DNA from: an uncultured Clostridia bacterium
GTDB taxonomy: Bacteria > Bacillota > Clostridia > Oscillospirales > Acutalibacteraceae
Assembly: GCA_944385105.1 (NCBI GenBank)
Contig: CALWVR010000006.1
Location: 1 to 64,000, forward strand
Length of the DNA stretch: 64,000 nt
Direction: 5' to 3'
Shown: one piece after another, positions 53,521-63,826 of the stretch
Layout of the letters: the number at the start of each line of letters is the position of its first letter
How positions within the stretch are numbered: the stretch's first letter is position 1
The notes under the pieces: model-generated
The model's input: the letters and a program-made list of their open reading frames with translations, nothing else
Told to the model about the DNA's origin: nothing
Databases searched by the model: none
Translations under genes and position numbers: made by a program

Positions 53521-54690
53521 ATGATAGGAAATTTTATTTATTCTAACCCGACTAAAATTTATTTTGGGAAAGAATCACTAAATGGTCTACGTGAAGAATT
53601 ACCTAAGTATGGTAAAAATATACTTCTAGTCTATGGAGGTGGATCTATCAAGAAAAATGGCATTTACGATGAAATAATCACTATTCTTAATGAATGTAAT
53701 AAAGAAATTTTTGAAGATGCAGGTGTTATGCCAAACCCTACAGTTGAAAAATTATATGAGGGCTGTAGACGGGCAAAAGAGGGAAATATAGATTTAATTC
53801 TTGCTGTAGGTGGTGGGTCTGTATGCGATTACGCAAAAGCCGTTTCTGTATCAGCTCATTGTATGGAAGACCCATGGGAAAAATATTATCTACGTATGGA
53901 AGATGTCGACAATAAAATAATTCCAGTAGGTTGTGTATTGACTATGGTGGGTACTGGTTCTGAAATGAATGGTGGCTCTGTTATTACAAATCATAAGCAA
54001 AAACGCAAAATCGGCCATGTGTTTGGTGAAAATGTTATGCCCAAATTCTCAATTTTAAATCCTTTATACACTTTCACTATACCGAAGTATCAGATGGTTG
54101 CTGGATTTTTTGATATTATGAGTCATATTTTAGAACAATATTTTTCTGGCAATGATGATAACACGTCTGACTATATTATGGAGGGACTACTAAAATCTTT
54201 AATTCACAGTACAAAAGTTGCAATTGAAAATCCTAAAGATTATGAGGCAAGAAGTAATATTATGTGGATTGCAACTTGGGCTCTTAATACATTTATAGCA
54301 AAAGGGAAAACTACAGATTGGGAAGTGCATATGATTGGGCAGTCAATCGGGGCTTATACAGATGCAACTCATGGTATGACCCTTTCGGCAGTTTCTATTC
54401 CATATTATAGATTTATTATGCCGTATGGGTTAGAAAAGTTTAAAAGATATGCTATAAATGTTTGGAATGTAAATCCTAATGGAAAAACTGATGAGCAAAT
54501 TGCAAAAGAGGGTCTTTCAAGAATGGAAGAGTATATGATAGAGATGGGACTTGTTATGAATATCAGTGAGCTAGGTGTAAAAGAGGAAATGCTGGAAGGT
54601 ATTGCTAGTGGCACCTTCATCATGAAAGGTGGGTATAAAATTCTTACCCATGATGATATTGTTAAGATTTTAAGATCAAGTATGAAATAG
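53521..54690 (+). CDS. Iron-containing alcohol dehydrogenase (BDH/YqhD-like)
   Basis: 389 residues after AAGGAG. Nucleotide site VYGGGSIKKNGIYDEI and VGGGSVCDYAKAV, then TGSEMNGGSVITN. Metal ligands by pattern: Asp and His of FFDIMSHILEQY, His of WEVHMIGQSIG, His of DATHGMTLS. It resembles butanol dehydrogenase and the broad aldehyde reductase YqhD. With NADPH it would turn aldehydes into alcohols, a detoxification or fermentation role that fits the neighbouring redox genes. Confidence 0.93.
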   Translation: MIGNFIYSNPTKIYFGKESLNGLREELPKYGKNILLVYGGGSIKKNGIYDEIITILNECNKEIFEDAGVMPNPTVEKLYEGCRRAKEGNIDLILAVGGGSVCDYAKAVSVSAHCMEDPWEKYYLRMEDVDNKIIPVGCVLTMVGTGSEMNGGSVITNHKQKRKIGHVFGENVMPKFSILNPLYTFTIPKYQMVAGFFDIMSHILEQYFSGNDDNTSDYIMEGLLKSLIHSTKVAIENPKDYEARSNIMWIATWALNTFIAKGKTTDWEVHMIGQSIGAYTDATHGMTLSAVSIPYYRFIMPYGLEKFKRYAINVWNVNPNGKTDEQIAKEGLSRMEEYMIEMGLVMNISELGVKEEMLEGIASGTFIMKGGYKILTHDDIVKILRSSMK

Positions 54691-54711
54691 AACTCAAGAG
54701 GAGAGATTAAA

Positions 54712-55251
54712 ATGAGTAAAAAAGTTCTTATTATTTCGTCGAGCCCACGTAAAGGAGGAAATTCCGAAACTTTAGCTGATGAATTTGCAAGGGGTGTAAT
54801 AGAATCTGGAAACTATGTTGAGAAGATTTGTTTACATGGTAAAAAGATATCATTTTGTATAGGATGTTTTGCTTGTTTAGATGCTCATAGATGTGTAATC
54901 CATGATGATGCAGACAGTATTGCACAAAGAATGTTGATATCGGACGTTTTAGTTTTTGCTACACCTGTATATTATTACAGTGTAAGTGGTCAACTTAAAA
55001 CTATGCTAGACCGTGCAAATCCTCTTTATGGTTCTGATTATGCTTTTAGAGACATTTACTTATTAGCAACTGCCGCAGAAGACGAAGCCAATACATTTGA
55101 AGGGACAGAAAAAGCAGTCCAGGGATGGATAGACTGCTTTGAAAAGGCAAAACTCTCTGGAAAGATTTTTGCAGGTGGAGTTAATAAGATTGGTGAAATT
55201 AAGAACCATCCTGCCCTTTTAGAAGCATACGAGATGGGCAAGAAAATATAG
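54712..55251 (+). CDS. NAD(P)H-dependent FMN reductase, iron-sulfur flavoprotein type
   Basis: 179 residues after GAGGAG, 21 bases after the alcohol dehydrogenase. FMN loop IISSSPRKGGNSE, cysteines in SFCIGCFACLDAHRCVIHDDAD, and VLVFATPVYYYSVSGQLKTM. Paralog of the gene at 41350. Same operon as the dehydrogenase. Confidence 0.9.
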   Translation: MSKKVLIISSSPRKGGNSETLADEFARGVIESGNYVEKICLHGKKISFCIGCFACLDAHRCVIHDDADSIAQRMLISDVLVFATPVYYYSVSGQLKTMLDRANPLYGSDYAFRDIYLLATAAEDEANTFEGTEKAVQGWIDCFEKAKLSGKIFAGGVNKIGEIKNHPALLEAYEMGKKI

Positions 55252-55461
55252 TTTTCTTTGTATATCAATAATATACTTAAAATTTTAGGATACCATTGAA
55301 AAAGTAAATTTTTATAATTATCTTTATTTATAATAAAGCAATACATATTTTATAATTTTATATTATTGTTTGTACTATAGAATGCAGTTTATTATATATA
55401 TTATTAAATAATCTACTTATTAAAATTAATTTTAATTCAATTTTGATTAGGAGGATATATT

Positions 55462-56418
55462 ATGAAATCAGCTTACGAGGGGTACAGTTTTAAGCTTAAT
55501 GAAGATATAAATAGAAAAAAGGTGCACTTTAGAAACCGTTATGGTATTGAACTTACTGGAGATGTTTATACACCTAAAAATTTAGAAGGAAAACTTGCCT
55601 CTATTGCCGTGTGTGGCCCTTTTGGTGCTGTAAAGGAACAAGCATCCGGATTTTATGCAAACGAAATGGCATCCAGGGGATTTATTGCCATGGCATTTGA
55701 TCCGTCGTTTACAGGGGAAAGTGGAGGAGAGGTTCGAAATGTTGCTTCTCCTGACATTAATACAGAGGATTTCTCTGCAGCTGTTGATTTCTTATCAACG
55801 CAAGATGCTATTGATTCTGAAAGAATTGGAATTATTGGTATATGTGGCTTTGGTGGCATGGCACTCAATGCGGCAGCTATGGATACAAGAATTAAGGCTA
55901 CAGTTACCTCTACTATGTACGATATGAGTCGAGTAAACGCTTATGGCTATTTTGATAAAATGGGCATAGATGAAAGATATGAATTGAAAAAGTCTTTAAA
56001 CGATCAGCGTACAGAAGACTATAGAAACGGAACATTTGCTAGAGCTGGAGGTGTTATTGATCCACTTCCAAGTGATGCTCCTTTCTATGTTAAGGACTAT
56101 TATGACTATTATAAAACAGAAAGAGGTTATACAGAGCGTTCTCTTAACTCAAACGATGGCTTTAATAAAACATCTTCACTTTCTTTTATTAATATGCCAA
56201 TTTTAAATTTTAGTAATGAAATACGTAGTGCAGTTCTTATGATACACGGTGAACAAGCTCATTCATGTTATTTTAGCCGTGATGCTTTTAGGAAACTTAA
56301 TGGTGATAACAAAGAGCTACTCATTCTTCCAAATACTGTTCACACAGACTTGTACGATAAAAAGGACAAAATTCCTTTTGATAAATTGGAAAGCTTTTTT
56401 AAAGAGTATTTGAAGTAA
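55462..56418 (+). CDS. Alpha/beta hydrolase (dienelactone hydrolase-like)
   Basis: 318 residues after AGGAGG. GVYTPKNLEG-like opening (DVYTPKNLEGKLA), CGPFGAVKEQASGFYANEMA, the elbow GICGFGGMA (cysteine nucleophile position), and a C-terminal histidine in PNTVHTDLYD. Paralog of the 40245 gene, with the same neighbour type (FMN reductase). Cytoplasmic; substrate unknown. Followed by repeat R4, which supplies its terminator. Confidence 0.88.
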   Translation: MKSAYEGYSFKLNEDINRKKVHFRNRYGIELTGDVYTPKNLEGKLASIAVCGPFGAVKEQASGFYANEMASRGFIAMAFDPSFTGESGGEVRNVASPDINTEDFSAAVDFLSTQDAIDSERIGIIGICGFGGMALNAAAMDTRIKATVTSTMYDMSRVNAYGYFDKMGIDERYELKKSLNDQRTEDYRNGTFARAGGVIDPLPSDAPFYVKDYYDYYKTERGYTERSLNSNDGFNKTSSLSFINMPILNFSNEIRSAVLMIHGEQAHSCYFSRDAFRKLNGDNKELLILPNTVHTDLYDKKDKIPFDKLESFFKEYLK

Positions 56419-56500
56419 TAATGTAAAGATTAGGCTCAATAGAATTTAGTAGTTTGTTAGATTGTTGTGCGTAGTGGTAATATTAAGTTTTATTCGTGCT

Positions 56501-56587
56501 GTTGTATCAAAAGTTAAAGTATTAGACGTAATGAAAAGAACATATTTATGTAGAAAAAAGGCCCATAAGCACTGGGCCTTTTTTACA
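56501..56587 (+). repeat. Island repeat R4, degenerate, with terminator
   Basis: GTTGTATCAAAAGTTAAAGT and ATTAGACGTAATG correspond to the stretch leading into R2. It is followed by a terminator of the same design but different sequence, AAAAAGGCCCA with TGGGCCTTTTT (56554-56584). It marks the right edge of the accessory island. Confidence 0.6.
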
Positions 56588-56640
56588 TTTACTTATGGAT
56601 TCCAATTTATATTTTTAGTCCGTTTTATGAACAATTTAGA

Positions 56641-56867
56641 TTAGATTCGACTGTAATAATAGTAGGTTTAATCTTGCACTTTTCGAGTATTTCTTCAAGC
56701 GGGTCTCCTTCAAAACTAGACAGTCCAATTGACTTTACTTTACCCTCTTTAGCTGCTTTTTCTATTGATTTACATTCTAAAAAATACTTACCCGCGGGAT
56801 TATGAAGAAGTAGTAAATCAATGTAATAGGCTTCTAATCTTTCAAGTATTTCATCAATTGCCGTTTC
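56641..56867 (-). pseudogene. Aldo/keto reductase fragment
   Basis: The minus strand reads ETAIDEILERLEAYYIDLLL, LHNPAGKYFLECKSIEKAAK and EGKVKSIGLSSFEGDPLEEI, the middle of an aldo/keto reductase including the His position (LLHNP) and KVKSIGLS. Both ends are missing. A remnant of another reductase gene at the island edge. Confidence 0.75.
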
Positions 56868-56879
56868 ACTTTTCTTCTG

Positions 56880-57972
56880 TCATGTCATTGGAAATTGTTG
56901 TCTCTAGCATAGAAGAATATGCAACAAGATTTTTAGTATCTGATTTTTGTACATATAAAGTAGAATCTTCAGTTCTCGGCGATTCTAGTAAATATGGATT
57001 ATTTTCGGATATATGGCACGCAGACGACGTTTTACTAATTTGATTTATTAGGTGAGAGAAGAATAATAGAAGAAATCGTATACTTTCATTCTAAAGGAAT
57101 AATTTTTGAGGGAGGGTAAACATGTCCCTAGTTATTAACAGCTATCGTAGTATTGAATGATCTTGTTTGGGTCTGATTTTTTCATGTATTTATATTTATT
57201 TTTCTTAAGATAAGAAAATTATAGTGTAATTTTCTTATTGAAAAATCTATAATATTGATGGGATAAAAAGGAAAGCATTTATAAAAGTTTCAATAATAGG
57301 GTTAAGAAACCTTACTAACGTAGAAATATAGAAATATGTTTCTGAAAGTACAACAAAAACAATTAAATATGGGCAAGAGATATGACGCAATTGTGGAAAT
57401 ATAAGATTATGAAAGTAATATTCATAAAACAATAAGTCGACCGTAATTTAAAAATTTAAAGAACGTTAAATATATGTGTGTTTTGCTCTTCAAAAAAAAT
57501 CAAACTTGAAAATATCAATAACTTTGAAGCGAACAATCTATTCTGAGTAGTTTGATAAAACTGTTTGCTAAGGCTGATTTGAAGCCTTATGTATTTAATG
57601 AATAAACTTTGATGGACATTGAAATAAAAGATTACATCAAACAATGAAAAAATTTACTAATTTTAGTAAGAGGCTTTGATAACAAGAGGTAAGTGTATAA
57701 AAGCACTAGTTAAAAAGCTTACTTTAAAGAGTATATACAAGAAAAAGTTTATTTCTTATGTAATATAAGGATTTTGAATTGGCAAATGAAATGAGGAGGT
57801 GAGTGCACTGCATAAGTTGGAAATTAAATTAGGTTAAAATCAGTTATAAGGATAATTTATGAAAAAATGTAAAATATGAGTACGGTTTACGCAGTTTGCT
57901 CAGCCTTTACAATTTAAAAACGATTAAAACTTATAATGTAAGAATAGGTTATAAAGGTAAGATAAATAATTT
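56880..57972. other. 1.1 kb decayed region
   Basis: No intact gene seen. At 57122 GAGGGAGG precedes an ATG with MSLVINSYRSIE and a stop, faintly like a flagellin start but too short to claim. Numerous short frames are interrupted, consistent with a graveyard at the island edge. Confidence 0.4.
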
Positions 57973-58010
57973 AGGTCTTTTATGATTTAATACCAAATCA
58001 TAAAAGACCT
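57973..58010. terminator. Terminator of the phosphatase gene
   Basis: A perfect 16-bp stem, AGGTCTTTTATGATTT with AAATCATAAAAGACCT, around six bases. Confidence 0.8.
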
Positions 58011-58048
58011 TTATAACTTATTGTTACTTAATATATAGTTTCTTAATT

Positions 58049-59170
58049 TTAATAGACTATGTTCTTAAATTCAAAGTTATTTTCATTAGTATAATCTATT
58101 ATTGCCCCTTTATTAGACTTCCTTACATAGTTGGGCACTGAAAATATGGTTATTATACTTCCATCCTTAAACTTATCATCATAACCATCTTCTACACATT
58201 GATGCCCACGAATTATATGTTTAAAATTGAATTTATTAAGAAATTCAAGTACTTGCTTGTGACCAAACAATTTCCCTCTTCCTCTTTTTTGATTTGATTC
58301 AAATTTATTTCCATAATTAGGGTCACTCCAAAGTAGATCCATAATAAGGTTTTCTTCTTTTCTGTTATCGATTTTACTAAGATCTTCATATGAAATTGGT
58401 TTCTTTAGCTCATTTATCTGATTAAGATCATTTAATTCAGGTGAGATACCTCCATGTACACAAAAAGCAGAATCATCTATAGTTGCTGCTATGGACATAT
58501 AGTCGAACACTTCATTTATTTTTTTAAATACGTGGTCCTCATTGTTATATTTTTTACGTGATTCAGCTAAAAATCCATATTGTGAACCTATATATCTATC
58601 TCTTGTTTGTTTGCTCTTTGCTTTTCTTATTTCATGGTTTCCGCGAAGTAGGAAAACTTTATTTGGAAATAAAACTTTTAGCTTAAGAATTAGATAAGAG
58701 CATTCAACACTATTTTTTCCACGATCTACATAATCTCCAAGGAAGAGTATAGATTTTCCGCTACGTATTTCTCTTAAAAAAGTTTTAACACAAAATGAAA
58801 GTGCTTGGATGTCTCCATGTATATCCCCAACTATAATGGTAGGTCCGCTAATCCTTATTAAACAGGACTCATTTTTAAGAAGTTCAATTGATTTGTTACA
58901 TATTTTATCAATTTCCTTCACGCTTAATTTAGAGCTAGAGTCCATGCATCTGTTAAGAGTGGTTTCAGCTTCTATTATTTTATCTTCTAGTTTATTATCT
59001 AAGATGATATCATTTTTATTATTTCGTTTGAGTCCTTGCATTTGATTGAGTTCTATATTTTGCAATATATTTGTTTTATTATATAATCCGTTTGCAGAGA
59101 TTTGAGAAGTACCACCAATTTGTGATACTAGTGCTGTACTTAATAAGATTGATAAGTATTTCTTATTCAT
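58049..59170 (-). CDS. Exported PP1/PP2A-type Ser/Thr protein phosphatase
   Basis: 373 residues after AAGGAG. Residues 1-26 look like a signal peptide (MNKKYLSILLSTALVSQIGG). A linker to ~105 precedes a PPP catalytic domain with all metal and catalytic motifs: GDIHG (115-119), GDYVDRG (145-151), GNHE (177-180), HGG (239-241), LLWSDP (279-284), RGHQCVEDGY (321-330) and SVPNY (344-348, the SAPNY loop of PP1/PP2A). These last three are hallmarks of eukaryotic phosphatases rather than of bacterial metallophosphatases. It should remove phosphate from serine and threonine, outside the cell or in a host. Single-gene unit. Confidence 0.9.
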   Translation of the reverse strand: MNKKYLSILLSTALVSQIGGTSQISANGLYNKTNILQNIELNQMQGLKRNNKNDIILDNKLEDKIIEAETTLNRCMDSSSKLSVKEIDKICNKSIELLKNESCLIRISGPTIIVGDIHGDIQALSFCVKTFLREIRSGKSILFLGDYVDRGKNSVECSYLILKLKVLFPNKVFLLRGNHEIRKAKSKQTRDRYIGSQYGFLAESRKKYNNEDHVFKKINEVFDYMSIAATIDDSAFCVHGGISPELNDLNQINELKKPISYEDLSKIDNRKEENLIMDLLWSDPNYGNKFESNQKRGRGKLFGHKQVLEFLNKFNFKHIIRGHQCVEDGYDDKFKDGSIITIFSVPNYVRKSNKGAIIDYTNENNFEFKNIVY

Positions 59171-59390
59171 AATTACTCCTTATTATTTTTGATTTATAAT
59201 TCATTATAACATAATATTTTTTAGAGTCAATATTATATAAAGAAAAATTGTCAAAAGATATTAGATTTATATAAATTTTCTAGTAGAAATGCCAAATTGA
59301 TAGCATAAAAATAGTAAAGTAAGTATACACTCAAATTTGACTACTTGTTCATTAAATTTTAGTATTTCACAAAAGAAAATTTTTAAATAA

Positions 59391-59423
59391 AAATGCCTCT
59401 CTTATAATTTAAGGAGGCATTTT
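59391..59423. terminator. Terminator of the APH/adhE operon
   Basis: AAATGCCTC pairs with GAGGCATTT and is flanked by A and T runs on both sides. The remaining gap 59171-59483 holds only the phosphatase promoter region. Confidence 0.8.
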
Positions 59424-59483
59424 TATTTAAAAGCAATCTTAATGGTTTACACTAAAATTAATTATTGTTTAAACAGTTAATGT

Positions 59484-60233
59484 TTATTCATAGTCAACAA
59501 CATGTACCCAATGCTTTAAGAATTCCTGCTCATCTAATTTACTATTTACCATTTGAGAGGCAGCAACAATAGGAAACCACATTTGAACATAATGTTTCTT
59601 AGTTCCTGTTTTTTTACAAAACAAATTTAAATAATTATCTGCTATATTAATCTTTTTATCAAGACAAAATAGTAAATAGGTTCTAGCAACATCTGCAGAA
59701 GCATTTCCTTGAGTAACATGTGACCAATCTAAAATATATGACTTTTTTTCTGGCGTAATGATAATGTTACTTGGATTAAAGTCTCCATGGCAGACCTTAT
59801 TGTGATTAGGCATACCTTCTAATCTAATTTGAAGGTCGTATTTGGTAGTTTCATCTAAACTGGTCTCTGAAATTTTCCTTAGCATTTTGTCCTTTTGTTT
59901 GTTTAATAGTGACGCTCTTTGAGAGTTTACAAATATTTGAAGATTTACAAATAAGTTAAGGTACTCATCGAGTTTGGCTGTATCCTCTTGCATTAGACTT
60001 TCAAGTGTTTTACCTTCAATATAATCAGAGATAATAGCCCATTTACCATCAACCTTTGTTATTTCATGTATTTTTGGTATGTTAAGATGTGTTTCTTCTA
60101 TTCTTGCTTGATTTAAAGCCTCATTAAGAATATCAGCTTTAGAAAAAGTTTCGTCAAAAACCTTTATAGCTTTATTTCCATCTCTATATATCAGCTTTTT
60201 AGGGCGAACACTAATTATATTTTCAAGATTCAT
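59484..60233 (-). CDS. APH-like phosphotransferase
   Basis: 249 residues after AAAGGAGG. Kinase-like fold: HGDFNPSN at 149-156 (catalytic Asp151), ILDWSH with metal-binding Asp169. The ATP lysine may be Lys21 or Lys24 in GNKAIKVFDE. This is the aminoglycoside/choline phosphotransferase superfamily. Drug resistance is possible but unproven; metabolite kinases share the same motifs. It follows adhE by 14 bases, so they are one transcript, an unusual pairing. Confidence 0.85.
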   Translation of the reverse strand: MNLENIISVRPKKLIYRDGNKAIKVFDETFSKADILNEALNQARIEETHLNIPKIHEITKVDGKWAIISDYIEGKTLESLMQEDTAKLDEYLNLFVNLQIFVNSQRASLLNKQKDKMLRKISETSLDETTKYDLQIRLEGMPNHNKVCHGDFNPSNIIITPEKKSYILDWSHVTQGNASADVARTYLLFCLDKKINIADNYLNLFCKKTGTKKHYVQMWFPIVAASQMVNSKLDEQEFLKHWVHVVDYE

Positions 60234-60247
60234 TTTAACTTCCTCCT

Positions 60248-62857
60248 TTATCTGCCATAGTAGGCATTAATATACATTTGTTTAATTTCACTCATTAATG
60301 GGTACCTTGGATTTGCTCCAGTACATTGATCATCAAATGCTTGCTCTGTCATATCGTCTAATTTTGCCAAAAAGTCTTTTTCGTCTACACCATAATCTTT
60401 TATGCAGTCTTTTATTCCAATTTCTTTTTTTAGTTTATCAATAGACTTAATCAAATTTTCTAGCTTTTCTTGACTTGAAGAGCCACCAAGACTTAAATAG
60501 TCTGCAATCTGAGAATATCTATCTAAAGTACAAGGATGATCATATTGAGGAAATGTTCCCATTCTGGTTGGAGTGTTTTCGGCATTGAATCTTAAAACGT
60601 GATTAATCATTAAAGCGTTAGCAATACCATGTGGAAGGTGAAAAAATGAGCCTAACTTATGAGCCATAGAATGACATACTCCAAGAAATGCATTAGCAAA
60701 AGCCATTCCAGCCATGGTTGCAGCATTGGCCATTTTTTCACGTGCAATAGGGTCCTTTGATCCATAATTATAAGCTCTTGGTAGATATTCAAATATAATT
60801 TTTAAAGAACGAAGTGCTAGACTGTCTGTATAATCAGTGGCCATCATTGATGCATAGGCTTCTAAGGCATGTGTAACAGCGTCTATCCCTGAAGCACTTG
60901 TTAGACCTTTTGGCGCTTCCATCATCATATTGGGATCTACAATTGCCATATTTGGCATTAATTCATAGTCAGCAAGTGGATATTTTATTTGTGTCTTTTC
61001 ATCGGTAATAACTGCAAATGGGGTTACTTCAGACCCAGTACCGGCAGAGGTTGGGACTGCAATGAAGTAAGCTTTTTCACCCATCTTTGGAAATTTATAT
61101 ATACGCTTTCTAATGTCTGAAAAACGCATAGCCATATCCATAAAATCTACAGTAGGATGTTCATACAGTACCCACATAATTTTGGCAGCATCCATAGCGG
61201 AGCCTCCACCTATTGCTATAATGCAATCAGGTTCAAAAGAATTCATCTGCTTTGCGCCTTCTTTTGCACAAGATAAGGTAGGATCTGGTTCAACATTATA
61301 AAATGTTGCATGCTGTATTCCCATTTCATCTAGTTTATTCTCTACTGATCTTGTGTACCCATTTTTATATAGGAATGAATCGGTTACTATAAACACTTTT
61401 TTCTTAAATAGATTAGTTTTAAGTTCATTAAGTGCAACAGGTAAACATCCTTTTTTTATATATACTTTTTCAGGTGTTCTAAACCAAAGCATATTTTCTC
61501 TCCTCTCGGCAACTGTTTTGATATTAATTAAATGTTTGACTCCAACGTTATCAGAAATAGAGTTTCCACCCCATGTACCACAGCCGAGAGTTAAAGATGG
61601 TGCAAGCTTAAAATTATATAAATCTCCAATCCCTCCATGAGAGGAAGGGGTATTTACTAATATACGACAAGTCTTCATATGAGAACTAAATTTATCTAAT
61701 TTATCTTGACCTGATATAGTATCTAGATATATAGAGGATGTATGCCCATATCCACCATCAGCAATGAGTCTTTCTGCTTTTTCTATAGCATCAGAGAAAT
61801 CTTTTGCTCTATACATAGCTAAAACAGGTGAGAGCTTTTCATGTGCAAATTCTTCACTTAATTCTACACTTTCAACTTCTCCTATTAAAACTTTGGTGTT
61901 TTCAGGAACCTTTATACCAGCAAGTTTAGCAATTTTAAAAGCTGTTTGTCCGACTATCTTAGAATTTAGTGAACCATTGATTATCATTGTTTTCCTTACT
62001 TTTCCTATTTCTTCCTCGTTTAGAATATAACACCCTCTATTATTAAATTCCTTTTTTACTTTGTCATAGATACTATCTAAGACAATAACAGACTGTTCGG
62101 ATGCACAAATCATACCATTGTCAAAGACCTTTGAATGAATAATTGAGTTTACAGCAAGTAGTATATCAGCAGTTTCATCAATAATAGCAGGTGTATTGCC
62201 AGAACCAACGCCAAGAGCAGGCTTACCACTTGAATAAGCTGATTTTACCATGCCAGAGCCACCAGTTGCTAAAATTATATCTGCGCCTTTCATAAGTGCA
62301 TTTGTCAATTCTAAAGAAGGAGAGTCTATCCAATTGATTATTCCTTCAGGAGCGCCTGCATTTACTGCGGCTTGAAGTACTACTTTAGCAGCAGCAATTG
62401 TAGAATTTTTTGCCCTTGGATGCGGACTAATTATAATACCATTCCTTGTTTTTAAAGCAAGTAGTGTTTTGAAAATGGCTGTAGAGGTAGGATTAGTTGT
62501 TGGTATAATTGCAGCAATAACTCCTACTGGCTCTGCAATTTTCTTTATTCCATATTCTTTATCCTCTTCAATTACACCGCAAGTTTTTGTATCTTTATAT
62601 GCATTATAAATATATTCAGATGCAAAGTGGTTTTTTATGACTTTATCTTCCACTAATCCCATTCCAGTTTCTTCAACAGCTAATTTAGCTAGAGATATTC
62701 TTTCTTTATTTGCTGCAATCGCAGCTGCTAAGAATATTTTATCAACTTGATCTTGACTATACTTAGCAAAAACTTGCTGTGCTTCTTTTACTTTTTTAAT
62801 AGTATTTTCTAGCTCTTTAATACTATCTGCATTAACATAAGTTTCTTTACTTTCCAT
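60248..62857 (-). CDS. adhE: Bifunctional aldehyde-alcohol dehydrogenase AdhE
   Basis: 869 residues after AGAGAGGAA. The CoA-acylating aldehyde dehydrogenase domain (1 to ~440) has catalytic Cys251 in [11 protein letters not shown]. The iron alcohol dehydrogenase domain (~455-869) has [10 protein letters not shown] (550-559) and iron ligands Asp660, His664, His730 and His744. It turns acetyl-CoA into ethanol in two NADH steps; AdhE proteins assemble into long filaments called spirosomes. Full length, intact. Evidence of a fermentative anaerobe. Confidence 0.97.
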   Translation of the reverse strand: MESKETYVNADSIKELENTIKKVKEAQQVFAKYSQDQVDKIFLAAAIAANKERISLAKLAVEETGMGLVEDKVIKNHFASEYIYNAYKDTKTCGVIEEDKEYGIKKIAEPVGVIAAIIPTTNPTSTAIFKTLLALKTRNGIIISPHPRAKNSTIAAAKVVLQAAVNAGAPEGIINWIDSPSLELTNALMKGADIILATGGSGMVKSAYSSGKPALGVGSGNTPAIIDETADILLAVNSIIHSKVFDNGMICASEQSVIVLDSIYDKVKKEFNNRGCYILNEEEIGKVRKTMIINGSLNSKIVGQTAFKIAKLAGIKVPENTKVLIGEVESVELSEEFAHEKLSPVLAMYRAKDFSDAIEKAERLIADGGYGHTSSIYLDTISGQDKLDKFSSHMKTCRILVNTPSSHGGIGDLYNFKLAPSLTLGCGTWGGNSISDNVGVKHLINIKTVAERRENMLWFRTPEKVYIKKGCLPVALNELKTNLFKKKVFIVTDSFLYKNGYTRSVENKLDEMGIQHATFYNVEPDPTLSCAKEGAKQMNSFEPDCIIAIGGGSAMDAAKIMWVLYEHPTVDFMDMAMRFSDIRKRIYKFPKMGEKAYFIAVPTSAGTGSEVTPFAVITDEKTQIKYPLADYELMPNMAIVDPNMMMEAPKGLTSASGIDAVTHALEAYASMMATDYTDSLALRSLKIIFEYLPRAYNYGSKDPIAREKMANAATMAGMAFANAFLGVCHSMAHKLGSFFHLPHGIANALMINHVLRFNAENTPTRMGTFPQYDHPCTLDRYSQIADYLSLGGSSSQEKLENLIKSIDKLKKEIGIKDCIKDYGVDEKDFLAKLDDMTEQAFDDQCTGANPRYPLMSEIKQMYINAYYGR

Positions 62858-63124
62858 TTAAGATTCTTCCTCTCTATTATTTATTATTAAGGTATTCTAT
62901 TACATGAGTTTGATAATATATTATAAAATTCCGTAATTTGGCTTTATATCAGAATATTCTTTACTGAATCTAAATGTGTAATCATTAAGTGGATTTTAAA
63001 GCAGGTTTAATTTATAATGAATAGATTTGATAAGTGACTTAGTGCAATGCTAAGTTGCCTTAAAAGTTTAATTTATTAATAACTAACATAAGATTAATGC
63101 ATATAATGCTTTAGAGGTGATTAA

Positions 63125-63799
63125 ATGGATAAGGCAACAATATTAAAAATGTTGGAATATTCAGCTTTTTCATATAATGATATACAACCTAAGAGTGAAA
63201 ATCAAGAGTTATACGTAATTAATGACCCTGACACAGATGTACAATGCTACATAAGGAGTGAGTTAAATACTTTATATATTAGTTTTAGGGGAACAGATTC
63301 AAATAAAGATAGAAAAACAGACTTGAAGTTTTGGAAAAAAACTATACCGTATGGAAATAATTTATCTAAAATAAGAGTGCACACTGGATTTTTAGAATCG
63401 TATAAAAATGAAAATGTAAGACCCAATATTCACAAGTTAATTACAAATAAAATAAGTAATATTAATATTATGGGACATTCATACGGTGCAGCATTAGCTG
63501 TTTTGTGTGCTGTAGATCTTGAGTATAACTTTCCAGATAAAAATTATGAAGTCTTTTTATTTGGTTGCCCTCGAGTAGGTAATAAGTATTTTAAAAGATC
63601 ATATGATAGAAGAGTATTTAAGACTTTTCGAATTGTTAATGGAAATGATGCAATAACTAAAATACCTTTTGCTTTTTTAGGATATAGACATGTTGGTATA
63701 AAAATACATGTTGGGATTACTAGTTTTCCACTTGCAGTTTCTTTTACTCAGCATAGGACCCAACTTTATTATTCTAGCCTATTAAATTCATCAATTTAA
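63125..63799 (+). CDS. Class 3 lipase family protein
   Basis: 224 residues after AGAGGTG. The lipase class 3 pattern is complete: oxyanion block YISFRGTDSNKDR, nucleophile Ser119 in GHSYGAA, FGCPRVGNKYF, Asp175 in NGNDAITKIP and His189 in YRHVG. No signal peptide is seen, so it is likely cytoplasmic. It would hydrolyse lipid esters. Convergent with the helicase gene at the window end. Confidence 0.92.
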   Translation: MDKATILKMLEYSAFSYNDIQPKSENQELYVINDPDTDVQCYIRSELNTLYISFRGTDSNKDRKTDLKFWKKTIPYGNNLSKIRVHTGFLESYKNENVRPNIHKLITNKISNINIMGHSYGAALAVLCAVDLEYNFPDKNYEVFLFGCPRVGNKYFKRSYDRRVFKTFRIVNGNDAITKIPFAFLGYRHVGIKIHVGITSFPLAVSFTQHRTQLYYSSLLNSSI

Positions 63800-63826
63800 T
63801 AACAAGTATACAATCATCTTAATATA

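Noticed and set aside
57122..57160. Flagellin start (MSLVINSYRSIE) after GAGGGAGG.
   Set aside because: Only 12 codons before a stop and no recognisable flagellin continuation in any frame; too little to call.
59484..60233. Calling the APH-like gene an aminoglycoside resistance gene.
   Set aside because: The visible motifs define only the kinase superfamily; the drug-binding residues are not recognisable and it is linked to a housekeeping gene.
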